The notes under the pieces were generated by a model, which was not told the origin of the DNA, did not search any database, and saw only the letters and a program-made list of their open reading frames with translations. Shown here piece by piece: positions 1-7,246 of a stretch of 9,633 bases of DNA. The position numbers and the translations under genes were made by a program. The stretch spans positions 1-9,633 of the forward strand of contig JAOAPP010000346.1 of assembly GCA_025462985.1 (NCBI GenBank), given 5' to 3'. How positions within the stretch are numbered: the first letter of the stretch is position 1; each line of letters begins with the position of its first letter. The stretch comes from Bryobacterales bacterium (lineage in GTDB: Bacteria > Acidobacteriota > Terriglobia > Bryobacterales > Bryobacteraceae).

Positions 1-1
1 A

Positions 2-220
2 GATTACATCAAGGGCGGAGCGGGGAATCCTTCGTCAGTACTGTTTAGAACGGCTGATTTTGCTTCGTCGAGGTCCGGTAGCCGTAGTGCTGTCTTTGGA
101 ACTGACCGCCATTTCTTGGGTGAGCGCTATTCTTTGACAGCTTTCGGTCCTCCTGGAACAAAAGACGATGATCCCGCTGACCAGCCAAGTTCCGAGTGGC
201 GCGTGATCCGCCAGGAGTAG
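2..220 (+). CDS. Possible C-terminal end of an unrecognised protein, cut by the left edge
   Basis: Frame 2 is open from the first bases to a TAG at 218-220, giving 72 residues without a start inside the window that has to be used. The translation ends in a polar tail (GPPGTKDDDPADQPSSEWRV, then IRQE) that looks like a natural soluble C-terminus rather than antisense noise. I recognise no family. Codon third positions show no strong GC bias, so the coding signal is modest. A minus-strand frame (35-250) overlaps it, but has a low-complexity basic translation. If real, the gene is co-directional with the 1179 operon and convergent with the 402-974 gene. The call rests only on the open frame and composition. 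Confidence 0.35.
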   Translation, partial: DYIKGGAGNPSSVLFRTADFASSRSGSRSAVFGTDRHFLGERYSLTAFGPPGTKDDDPADQPSSEWRVIRQE

Positions 221-401
221 GTGAACGCCGGCCGACTGGGCAGGGTTCAACTCAGAAAACCCAACTCAGAGAAGCATGAGCGGCACTCGGCGGACCCGTC
301 TGCCAGACACGCGCGCTTTCGCTACTCCTTGGGAGTTTTTGCTTCAGGAGAGTCGAGTTGTGCGCGTATCTGGCCGGAGACATTCGGCTCACTCAAAGGC
401 A

Positions 402-974
402 TTACCTGGACTGGTAGCTTTCGTCAAAGAGTTCTCCGCTCTGATTAATTGGGCCGTCGAATTGGAGTACAGAAAGCTGACTGCCCCTGACAACATAGAT
501 CGCTCGCTTCTCCGGATCGATAGCGTAAGCGTCCGCAGAATCAAAAGCCTTCGCGATAGCAGGCCTGGCCGTCGCGCTCGAATCTACCAGCAACAGTGGA
601 GAGGCAGCGGTGTCCGCTCTTCTGCCCAGCATCAGGAGCCGGAACTGAGCATGGTTCACTGTTGATTGCTGCACGTCAGAAGCAAGCGTTTCATGACGAA
701 TGTTTCTCGGTTCGGCGTTATCCGTGACATCAAACACGTCCATTTCTCGATCAGCGTAGACAACATATAGCAATTTGCGTGAATTGCCGTCCGTGTGAAT
801 GAACGCCTTGATTACATGCTTTTCCGACAAGGCCGCGGTTGCGGCAGTGCTGTACTGGAGCCCGGGCCCGTGGACGGTTGGAAGCATTTGCTTCGGAGGA
901 TATGACCTCGCAAACGCGGGTAAGGATGCGAGCAGCGCTGCGCCGATCACGGAGAACTGCTGAAGTCGTTTCAT
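402..974 (-). CDS. Small exported protein of unknown function, beta-propeller-like
   Basis: This is a 190-residue protein with a clear Sec signal peptide. MKR is followed by a hydrophobic stretch (residues 7-18) and an AFA cleavage site after residue 22. The start at 974 is chosen because GAGGTG lies 6 bases upstream and because a longer version beginning at 1037 would bury the signal peptide behind 21 extra residues. The mature part has alternating short strands such as KLLYVVYADREMDVFDVTD (about residues 66-84) and KRAIYVVRGSQLSVLQFDG (about 155-173). These resemble single blades of YncE/lactonase-type beta-propellers. At 190 residues it is far too short for a full propeller, so it could be a fragment-like stand-alone protein or a different beta fold. 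There is no lipobox and no obvious catalytic motif. It is divergent from the flavoprotein operon. The gene is convincing; the fold is inference and the function unknown. Confidence 0.7.
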   Translation of the reverse strand: MKRLQQFSVIGAALLASLPAFARSYPPKQMLPTVHGPGLQYSTAATAALSEKHVIKAFIHTDGNSRKLLYVVYADREMDVFDVTDNAEPRNIRHETLASDVQQSTVNHAQFRLLMLGRRADTAASPLLLVDSSATARPAIAKAFDSADAYAIDPEKRAIYVVRGSQLSVLQFDGPINQSGELFDESYQSR

Positions 975-980
975 AAAAAT

Positions 981-987
981 CACCTCT
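981..987 (-). promoter_or_regulatory. Ribosome binding site that sets the start of the exported protein
   Basis: On the minus strand the sequence reads AGAGGTG followed by six bases (ATTTTT) and ATG at 974. This is a good Shine-Dalgarno match with normal spacing. It favours the start that places the signal peptide at the N-terminus over the upstream ATG at 1037. Confidence 0.65.
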
Positions 988-1119
988 GCGTCCACTATGT
1001 TCCAGGGCGAAGCTGGTGTCCAATTCGCAGTTGTCATACGGCATTTCGAGATCTTATGGGGTGAATCGACGGCGTAGCTGGGCCAGGTAGAGCGACGTCA
1101 GTTTCGGTCGTGGCCTCAT

Positions 1120-1132
1120 TTATACGGCATAA
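1120..1132. promoter_or_regulatory. Candidate LysR-type operator, TTA-N7-TAA dyad
   Basis: TTAT-ACGGC-ATAA is a perfect 13-base inverted repeat that satisfies both the general LysR pattern T-N11-A and the TTA-N7-TAA half-site form described for CbbR-like regulators. It lies 46 bases before the ATG of the flavoprotein gene, in the 204-base gap between two divergent genes. The operon it precedes ends in a LysR regulator, which makes autoregulation a reasonable inference. A second short dyad, ACAA-T-TTGT, follows immediately at 1132-1140. The caveat is that an AT-rich palindrome can simply be a -10 region (TATACG or CATAAC), and no convincing -35 box is visible. Confidence 0.4.
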
Positions 1133-1178
1133 CAATTTGTGAATTCCCTTCGGACGGACATCAGCCTATCGTGGAGGC

Positions 1179-2558
1179 ATGAAACAAGGATCAGGACTAA
1201 ACGAACAAACACCAATCATCGTTATCATTGGCGGCGGGGTAAGTGGAGCACTTAGCGCATATCACTTACGCCGGCTGTTCACTCAAGCTTCGATCATAAT
1301 TGTCGATCCCCACTCCGCGATGGGTCTCGGCCTGGCATACTCGACCCGTAGCTTTAGACATCTCCTGAACGTGCCGGCGGGAAAAATAAGCGCATTGCCG
1401 GATCAGCCGGATCACTTCCTAAACTGGCTACGTGCAAACTACGATCAAAACGCTACGGTAGACACCTTCGCGCCTCGAGCGGTATTCGGGCAGTACATCC
1501 AGTGGATCGTCAGCGAGACTCCTGAACTCGAGCACGTGCGCTCATCCGTTATTGGCTGTCGATTGCAAGGCTCTGGAGCCGAACTGAACCTCAGTGACGG
1601 ACGGGCGATGAACGCTGATCTGGTCGTTATCGCATCAGGCAACTTTGCACCAGCGCGACTGCGTGGCGTCTCCGAAGCCGCAGTGCAAAACGGAACGTAC
1701 TGTCACGACGCATGGAGCCCGGATACGTACAACGCGCTGAATGACACCGATCCCGTAACGCTCATCGGTACTGGACTGACCGCCGTGGACGTGATTGTGA
1801 GACTGCGGGAACTGGGCCATCGTGGAGTGATCACCGCGATATCTCGCCGTGGCATACTTCCAAGCCGACACGCGCAATATACGCCCGTTGCGGAACCCGT
1901 CATTCCGGTTGGCACACAACCCAGTTGCCTCACGTACCTTCACACGTTTCGCCGTGCCATCCGCAGCGGAATTGATTGGAGGGCTGCCGTTGATAGCTTA
2001 CGCCCGGTAACGAATGACCTGTGGCTTGCTCTACCGCTCAACGAGCAAAAACGGTTTCACCGCCACCTGCAGCGCCGTTGGGAAGTTGTGAGACATCGCA
2101 TGGCTCCCCCCATTGCTGACATCATCGACCACGAACTTGCCGCCGGAACCCTGGTCATCCGGGAGGGTCATCTTCACGGCATTGAAGCGACAGGCTCCGG
2201 TGCTCTCGTGAGTATTCGCGGTGCAAAAGGGGTTAGCTCCTTCGAGACCGCACGCGTCATCAACTGCACTGGGCCGAACATGAATTACCGCAAGGTGGAC
2301 TCAGCCCTACTGAAGAGCCTCTTCGAGCAGCGCTTGGTGGCTGACGGACCTTTGGGAACGGGGTTTAACTGCGCGCGCTCCGGCGCTCTCATCGACGCAG
2401 ACGGTGCCCCCTCGAAGGTTCTTTTCAACGTGGGGCCCGGACGCCTCGGAACTCTGATTGAATCCATTGCGATACCTGAGATTCGTCAACAAGCGGCCGA
2501 TCTCGCCAAGCTGCTGCACCAAAGCGCATCACAGTACGGAGAGGCTGCGGCGGCATGA
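1179..2558 (+). CDS. FAD/NAD(P)-binding protein, YdhS-like (COG4529) flavoprotein
   Basis: This is a predicted soluble cytoplasmic flavoprotein of 459 residues. An N-terminal Rossmann motif IGGGVSG (residues 17-23) follows a hydrophobic strand and binds FAD. HLLNVPAGKISALPDQPDHF (61-80) is the family signature of the FAD-NAD(P)-binding domain found in E. coli YdhS. A second dinucleotide motif, LIGTGLTAVD (195-204), probably binds NAD(P). VIASGNF (150-156) and a late NCTGP match the usual conserved ATG/TGP turns. There is no signal peptide or membrane helix. The physiological substrate is unknown for this family. ATG 1179 is the only usable start before the Rossmann motif, since an in-frame stop lies at 1140-1142; its GGAGG is only one base away, which is unusually close. 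The stop overlaps the start of the chloride-channel gene (ATGA), so the two are translationally coupled. A partial match to lysine/ornithine monooxygenase-like folds is possible, but the signature favours COG4529. Confidence 0.88.
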   Translation: MKQGSGLNEQTPIIVIIGGGVSGALSAYHLRRLFTQASIIIVDPHSAMGLGLAYSTRSFRHLLNVPAGKISALPDQPDHFLNWLRANYDQNATVDTFAPRAVFGQYIQWIVSETPELEHVRSSVIGCRLQGSGAELNLSDGRAMNADLVVIASGNFAPARLRGVSEAAVQNGTYCHDAWSPDTYNALNDTDPVTLIGTGLTAVDVIVRLRELGHRGVITAISRRGILPSRHAQYTPVAEPVIPVGTQPSCLTYLHTFRRAIRSGIDWRAAVDSLRPVTNDLWLALPLNEQKRFHRHLQRRWEVVRHRMAPPIADIIDHELAAGTLVIREGHLHGIEATGSGALVSIRGAKGVSSFETARVINCTGPNMNYRKVDSALLKSLFEQRLVADGPLGTGFNCARSGALIDADGAPSKVLFNVGPGRLGTLIESIAIPEIRQQAADLAKLLHQSASQYGEAAAA

Positions 2559-3832
2559 CAACGACCACGTTGCGCTACCCGGCCGCCGCAGCAACACGTT
2601 CTAGCCATTGGCTCGCGTTGTCTGCATGGGCTATCTGCATCGGCCTGGCCAGCGGGTTTTCATGTATCGGGGTCCGTTTCTGCTTCCTGGCATTGCAGTG
2701 GATCTTCGTCCAACACGGTGGGACATTGCCGGCTGCCGCGGCAGCGCTTTCGCCGTTGCACAGAATGCTTACACCGGCTTGCGGCGGGCTGTTGGCCATG
2801 CTCGTGTTACGTGCGGGCCGCCATTATTCCGGGCCCGCTGACCCGGTGGACTATGTGGAAGCCGTTCGCTTTCGAGATGGTCAGATTCCACTCCTTTCGA
2901 CCGTATGGCGCACCGCATCTTCGGCCTGTTCCATTGCGACCGGAGCGGCGGTCGGCCGCGAAGGATCGATGATTCAGTTTGCGGCTGCAATAAGCTCTTG
3001 GCTGGCCGAGCGATTCCCGGTGCTCCGCTTCAGCATCTCCCGACAGGTTGCCTGTGGCGTGGCCGCCGCAGTTTCAGCCGCTTATCAAGCGCCAATTGCC
3101 GGAGCGTTCTTCTCATTGGAAATCGTCCTCGGTGAATGGCGCTGGCCGGATTTCCTACCAATCATGCTGGCTTCATTCATGAGCTGGTTCGGAACCAGGC
3201 AGTTGGTCGGTACTGGCTTCCTGTTCCCCGCGATGGATGTCTCCGGCTTCCTCAAACAGGATTTGTGGGCATTGCCATTGGCACTCATTCTCGCCTTGGC
3301 GGGTCCAGCGTATCAGGCTCTACTACGCCGTCTAAGGTTCACAGCTCGATTGCCGCTGCCTCTACTGTGGGGCGGTTTGGCCGTAGGACTCGCCAGCCTG
3401 CTTGCACCCGCCGTTTGGGGTAATGGCGATGTGGCACTTTCGGAAGCATTGAGAACGCCGGCGACAGCGGCCATCGGTACAGTTCTGATCCTTCGCTTGA
3501 TTGCAACGACAGTCTGCGTCGGCGCCGGCACGGTAGGCGGAGTGTTCACCCCGACGCTTTTTGCCGGCGCGGCCGCGGGTGCGATCTTCGCCCATCTCGT
3601 CAATGCACCACACCCGGTGTTACTAGTCGTAGTAGGAATGGGTGCGTTCCTTGCGGCCGTGACCCATGCTCCCCTTATGGCCAGCTTCATGATTGTCGAG
3701 TTGACCGGGGCTTGGCATGCCTTGCCAATCGCGATCATGTTGAATCTGCTCGCCTGTTTTATCAGCCGTAGACTCTCCCCACGTTCGCTCTACCATATCG
3801 CTGGCCCAACACCCACGGATTGCCTGCCGTAG
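2555..3832 (+). CDS. clcB: ClcB-like voltage-gated chloride channel family protein
   Basis: This is a polytopic inner-membrane protein of 425 residues in the ClC family, carrying chloride across the membrane. The gating-glutamate loop is GREGSMI (134-140, Glu136). The second anion-site loop is GGVFTP (328-333), and the pore tyrosine is probably Tyr413 in SLYHI. The first selectivity loop, GSGIP in ClC-ec1, is replaced by SGPADPVDYVEA (92-103). Together with PAVWGNG (285-291) this resembles E. coli ClcB, as I recall its sequence, more than ClcA. The position equivalent to the internal proton glutamate (Glu203 of ClC-ec1) is Ile190, after Glu189. Known ClC channels also carry a hydrophobic residue there, so strict chloride/proton exchange is doubtful. 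No cytoplasmic CBS domains follow. The start ATG overlaps the upstream stop, and the LysR gene begins 9 bases after its stop. The family is sure; the ClcB label is a close-homologue call. Confidence 0.9.
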   Translation: MTTTTLRYPAAAATRSSHWLALSAWAICIGLASGFSCIGVRFCFLALQWIFVQHGGTLPAAAAALSPLHRMLTPACGGLLAMLVLRAGRHYSGPADPVDYVEAVRFRDGQIPLLSTVWRTASSACSIATGAAVGREGSMIQFAAAISSWLAERFPVLRFSISRQVACGVAAAVSAAYQAPIAGAFFSLEIVLGEWRWPDFLPIMLASFMSWFGTRQLVGTGFLFPAMDVSGFLKQDLWALPLALILALAGPAYQALLRRLRFTARLPLPLLWGGLAVGLASLLAPAVWGNGDVALSEALRTPATAAIGTVLILRLIATTVCVGAGTVGGVFTPTLFAGAAAGAIFAHLVNAPHPVLLVVVGMGAFLAAVTHAPLMASFMIVELTGAWHALPIAIMLNLLACFISRRLSPRSLYHIAGPTPTDCLP

Positions 3833-3841
3833 AGTGTAAAC

Positions 3842-4771
3842 GTGATCGAGAATTTCCGTATCCGGGTATTCCGTGCCGTCGCGCGACAGCTGAATTTCAG
3901 CCGTGCGGCGGAGGAGCTGTTCTTAACGCAACCCGCGGTGACACAACAGATCAAAGCACTCGAAGAAGAACTCCGGGTGCCCTTGTTCTACCGCACCGGT
4001 GGGCATATCTCGCTGACACCGGGAGGCAAGGCTCTGCTGCCGATCGCGGAAAGAATGAAGGCGCTCTCCGATGAGGCAGTCCTTGCTGTCGCCGAGGCTT
4101 ATGGCCAAAAAGCTGGTGAGCTTTCGCTTGGCGCTTCTCAGACCATCGGCCAGTATCTCCTGCCAGCTTTTGTCGCCGGTTTCCTCGATGAGAATCCGAA
4201 TGTGCGGATCACCGCGCGAAGCGGCAATAGCGACAGTATTCTTGAGGCTCTTGTCGCACAAGACATCCAACTCGCCCTCATAGAAGGCCCTGAACAAAGA
4301 AAAGATATACACTTGGAGCCTTTCATGGACGATCAGATGGTGCTGGTGGTGCCGACCAGCCACGAATGGGCAGATCAGGAGATCAACGCGGACGATTTGA
4401 GAAATCAACCACTAGTGATGCGGGAGTTTGGTTCCGGATCGCGACGCGTAGTCGAACATGCACTTTCCTCGATCGGGCTCACACCGAAGGAGCTGAACAT
4501 CAGCATGGAACTGGACTCTACCGAAGGCCTACTTAGCGCGGTCGAAGCCGGACTGGGGGTCACATTCGTTTCTCGCTGGGCCGTGCGAAATCAACTAACT
4601 CTTGGGAGTCTCCGTACCAGTCGGGTCCGAGGCCTTGAACTCTCGCGGAAATTCTCCATTGCTTATCAGGCGGGGCCGGAACCAACCGGTAATGTTGGTG
4701 CGTTCCGGGAATTCCTACTGACGCGCTCGCGTGAACTGATGGCCAGAACGAAACACCGGAACAGGTCTTGA
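3842..4771 (+). CDS. LysR-family transcriptional regulator
   Basis: This 309-residue protein has the standard LysR length and layout. The N-terminal winged helix-turn-helix runs over residues 1-60, with FSRAAEELFLTQPAVTQQIK (19-38) as the recognition region and LTPGG (58-62) closing the wing. A linker helix follows, then a periplasmic-binding-protein-like effector domain from about residue 92 (LSLGASQTIGQYLLP) to about 300. The effector start resembles the CbbR/CysB/YeiE branch. The start is GTG, 9 bases after the chloride-channel stop, with only a weak AGAG-type ribosome site, so expression probably depends on the upstream cistrons. LysR genes are more often divergent from their targets; here the regulator is the last gene of the probable target operon. 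It may bind the TTA-N7-TAA site at 1120-1132 (inference). The inducer is unknown. Confidence 0.93.
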   Translation: MIENFRIRVFRAVARQLNFSRAAEELFLTQPAVTQQIKALEEELRVPLFYRTGGHISLTPGGKALLPIAERMKALSDEAVLAVAEAYGQKAGELSLGASQTIGQYLLPAFVAGFLDENPNVRITARSGNSDSILEALVAQDIQLALIEGPEQRKDIHLEPFMDDQMVLVVPTSHEWADQEINADDLRNQPLVMREFGSGSRRVVEHALSSIGLTPKELNISMELDSTEGLLSAVEAGLGVTFVSRWAVRNQLTLGSLRTSRVRGLELSRKFSIAYQAGPEPTGNVGAFREFLLTRSRELMARTKHRNRS

Positions 4772-5131
4772 CTGCCGATGATCTCTCCATTTAGGCCTTA
4801 ACCTCTCGGCTCCGATTGACGGGCACGCGAGAACTAACCTATACCGGAGATATCGCATTCTAGGTTTGCGTGCGGTGCTTCGCTGCCAGGGAGTAACTCT
4901 GCAGAATTGCCGGAACACCCGTATAGTGTGGCTGTGATGGGCCGATCAGTGCAACGTTTCTCGTCGGACGAGCAGTTATTTTGGACGCTCAGGAACCGGA
5001 TTGGCTCCTGCATGGTCGGCCATCTGGAAGTTGGGCTTGCGAAATAGCGATTTCGGAGGTGACAGGGAAGTTCCCTCGGAAAGAAGCCAGTTGAGAAGGT
5101 CTGCTGCCAAGTCCGAAACAATTGCGAGAAC
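4772..5131. other. 360-base non-coding leader upstream of the arabinofuranosidase, with several short dyads
   Basis: I see no convincing gene here. Minus-strand frames crossing it (4834-5211, 4976-5221) run into the start of the arabinofuranosidase and look like chance. The last 170 bases hold a run of short inverted repeats: CTCGT-CGG-ACGAG (4960-4972), CAGGA-A-CC-GGATT-GG-C-TCCTG (4990-5010), ATGG-TCGG-CCAT (5012-5023), CGAAAT-AGCG-ATTTCG (5040-5055) and AGGGAA-G-TTCCCT (5064-5076). These could be operators or a structured 5' leader, or coincidence. A TATAGT hexamer at 4922-4927 is -10-like, but no matching -35 lies at the usual distance. Confidence 0.35.
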
Positions 5132-7141
5132 ATGATTGCGATGTTTCTGCAATGCATTTTGTGCGGCCTGATGTTCGTAACTATTGCTTTTCCGCAACGG
5201 CCCATTCGCATTACGGTCCACGCGAAAAGGCCTGTTGGTCAGCCGGTCCCGCCCACCATCTTCGGTAGCTTCCTCGAGCCGATTGGGAACTCAACGTATA
5301 ACGGTCTCTGGGCGGAGCTCGTCCAGAACCCCTCGTTTGAGAACGGTCTGTGGAGCGGCAGCGCCGTGCGCGAGATGCTCGCCGCCGATCCCCAACTTGT
5401 GCGTGCTTCGCAGTTGGCCCTCCCTCTACCCTGGGAGCCTCTCCATCCCGAGCAGGGCAATCGGTACGAACCGATCCGGGGCGACGCCGCAAACTCGTAT
5501 GAGTCCATGGCTGTTTTTGGTCTTCCGAATCGCGAGGTCGGGATACGTCAGGAGGTCTATCTTCCCGTTCATCGCCAGTTGACCTACCGCGGTTCACTCT
5601 TTGTGAAGCGCATGAGCGGGAATGACCTCATTCGCGCTTCTTTGCGCAAACGAAATCAGCCCGATCAGATTCTGGCCTCAGCCGAATTTCATGCGCCCGC
5701 GACCGGCTGGCGGAAGTACTCCTTTGATCTCTCGCTCAAACCGGACGCCCTCAAACCTCTCGAGCCCGCTGACTTGGTCATTGCCATCGAGAATGGCGAA
5801 CGAATGATGATCGATCAGGCCAGTTTGATGCCCTCCGACTCGTTAGGCGGCCTCGATCCGGATATGGTGAAGATGGCGCAAGAAATGCACACGCCGCTTG
5901 TCCGGTTTGGCGGGAACTTCACCTCTGCTTATCACTGGAGAGACGGGGTGGGCCCGATGGACAAACGCATCAGCGTGCGCAACGTTTCTTGGGGCATACC
6001 AGAAACGAATCAGTTCGGAACTGACGAGTTTCTTAACTTCTGCAAGCTGATCGGGGCCCAGCCACAAATTGCCCTCAATCTCGGCACCGGCACCGCGGAA
6101 GAAGCCGCTGACTGGGTGCGCTACGTCGACCAGCACTGGACTACCCACAGCGGGTTGCTGTGGGAGTTGGGGAATGAGCTATGGGGAAATTGGAATGACG
6201 GCTATCCAACCATGGATGAGCTTGCAGCAAGAACGCTTCGATTCGGCCAGGCAGTCAGGCGAGCCGATCCGACAGCGAAGCTGATCGCCACCGGTCAGGA
6301 TCCTGACCATTATCAAGCTTGGAACGCTCAGCAATTGAAGAATCCGCCAGGCACCTTCGATTTTCTATCTACTCACTTTGTGGTCAGGACCGATCAAGTA
6401 GCCGGTGTTGATCGTTCGCCCGATGAGATTGCCACTGACACGTTTGCACTGCCGGTGGCGCTGGAGAGGAAGCTGCGAGACATGCAGAAGCAGATTGACG
6501 ACGCTGGGCAGCCGGCCACTCACATTGCCTTTACCGAGTGGTTGTTTCACTCGGGAAATGGCGATGATGCACCAGGATTCGACAATCTTGGGGGCGCGGT
6601 GGCGGCCGGCGGCTTCTTCAATATGCTTCTTCGGAACTTCGGCATTGTGCCCATCTCCGACATGACGGGAATCATTGAGTTTGGGGGTATCTGGAAGAAG
6701 CGTTCACAGGTTTTCGCCACGCCTGCATACTATGCATTAAAGATGTTTTCGACTGCGGAGCCAGCCGTGTCCTTGCAGACCGAGTACTCTTCGCCTATGT
6801 ACGATGTTCACGGCGGGGTGTCGCGACTTCCCGAGATCTCGAATGTTCCCTATTTGGATGCAGTCGCTGTGCGGAGCGCAAGAAGGGACGTCATCTCGGT
6901 ATTTTGTGTCAATCGCAATCCGCAAGAAGATCTGAGCGCGGAGATTACGATTGATGGCGCCCGTGTACTAGATGTCGCCGAAGTGCAAGAACTGTTTGCA
7001 CCAAGCATTTACGCAAGCAATGACGAATTGCATCCGGCGAGGATCCGGCCCAGCAACTCGTCGCTGGAGGTGAAGGACTCGCATGTCAAATTCGTCTTCC
7101 ACCGCGCAAGCGTAACTCGGATCGATTTTAGAGCTGAATGA
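5132..7141 (+). CDS. Secreted alpha-L-arabinofuranosidase, GH51-type
   Basis: This 669-residue protein probably removes terminal alpha-L-arabinofuranosyl groups from polysaccharide or oligosaccharide outside the cytoplasm. Residues 1-22 form a signal peptide (hydrophobic from about 4 to 20). IFGSFLEPIGNSTYNGLWAE (43-62) is the GH51 N-terminal signature. Residues about 70-235 form a beta-rich insert resembling a CBM4-type jelly roll. The TIM barrel resumes with LVRFGGNFTSAYHWRDGVGP (256-275). The acid/base is Glu349 in WELGNEL and the nucleophile Glu469 in IAFTEW; their 120-residue spacing fits retaining GH51 enzymes. A beta-sandwich tail occupies about 550-669. Oddities: the usual proline in RFPGGNF is absent (RFGGNF), and the usual DG after GNEM is replaced by LWGNW. 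ATG 5132 is chosen with GAGA just upstream; ATG 5141 is a close alternative. No sugar transporter or regulator adjoins it. Confidence 0.88.
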   Translation: MIAMFLQCILCGLMFVTIAFPQRPIRITVHAKRPVGQPVPPTIFGSFLEPIGNSTYNGLWAELVQNPSFENGLWSGSAVREMLAADPQLVRASQLALPLPWEPLHPEQGNRYEPIRGDAANSYESMAVFGLPNREVGIRQEVYLPVHRQLTYRGSLFVKRMSGNDLIRASLRKRNQPDQILASAEFHAPATGWRKYSFDLSLKPDALKPLEPADLVIAIENGERMMIDQASLMPSDSLGGLDPDMVKMAQEMHTPLVRFGGNFTSAYHWRDGVGPMDKRISVRNVSWGIPETNQFGTDEFLNFCKLIGAQPQIALNLGTGTAEEAADWVRYVDQHWTTHSGLLWELGNELWGNWNDGYPTMDELAARTLRFGQAVRRADPTAKLIATGQDPDHYQAWNAQQLKNPPGTFDFLSTHFVVRTDQVAGVDRSPDEIATDTFALPVALERKLRDMQKQIDDAGQPATHIAFTEWLFHSGNGDDAPGFDNLGGAVAAGGFFNMLLRNFGIVPISDMTGIIEFGGIWKKRSQVFATPAYYALKMFSTAEPAVSLQTEYSSPMYDVHGGVSRLPEISNVPYLDAVAVRSARRDVISVFCVNRNPQEDLSAEITIDGARVLDVAEVQELFAPSIYASNDELHPARIRPSNSSLEVKDSHVKFVFHRASVTRIDFRAE

Positions 7142-7180
7142 GAGCGCGGGCGAAGACGGACGCCTGCCTCGGGCCGCTCT
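7141..7180 (+). terminator. Weak stem-loop after the arabinofuranosidase stop
   Basis: AGAGCG (7141-7146, overlapping the last base of the stop) can pair with CGCTCT (7175-7180), with partial inner pairing of GGGC to GCCT. There is no T tract; GAAAAG follows. It may be an intercistronic structure rather than a true intrinsic terminator. Confidence 0.2.
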
Positions 7181-7236
7181 GAAAAGTGCGTGCCATCCCC
7201 GAGCCCAGGAAACAGTGAGTGGCCCCCTTACAACAA

Positions 7237-7242
7237 GGGAGG
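7237..7242 (+). promoter_or_regulatory. Strong ribosome binding site that sets the DUF4386 start
   Basis: GGGAGG lies four bases before ATG 7247. This strong Shine-Dalgarno decides against the in-frame upstream start at 7190, which would add 19 proline-rich residues in front of the first membrane helix. Confidence 0.75.
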
Positions 7243-7246
7243 AAAC

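Noticed and set aside
276..665. Plus-strand frame of 129 codons
   Set aside because: Most of it is antisense to the exported-protein gene, which has a signal peptide and ribosome site. The translation is Arg/Ser-rich noise.
3313..3738. Minus-strand open frame of 141 codons
   Set aside because: It lies opposite the chloride-channel gene and has a low-complexity Ala/Pro/Thr translation. The plus strand shows ClC motifs throughout.
3923..4408. Minus-strand open frame of 161 codons
   Set aside because: It is antisense to the LysR gene, with no recognisable motif or ribosome site.
5129..5145. AACAT-N7-ATGTT dyad over the arabinofuranosidase start codon
   Set aside because: Arms of five bases containing the two ATG start candidates are easily explained by chance.
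4834..5211. Minus-strand frame covering most of the 4772-5131 gap
   Set aside because: It overlaps the signal-peptide region of the arabinofuranosidase, and its composition is rich in Cys, Arg and His without any pattern. There is no good ribosome site.
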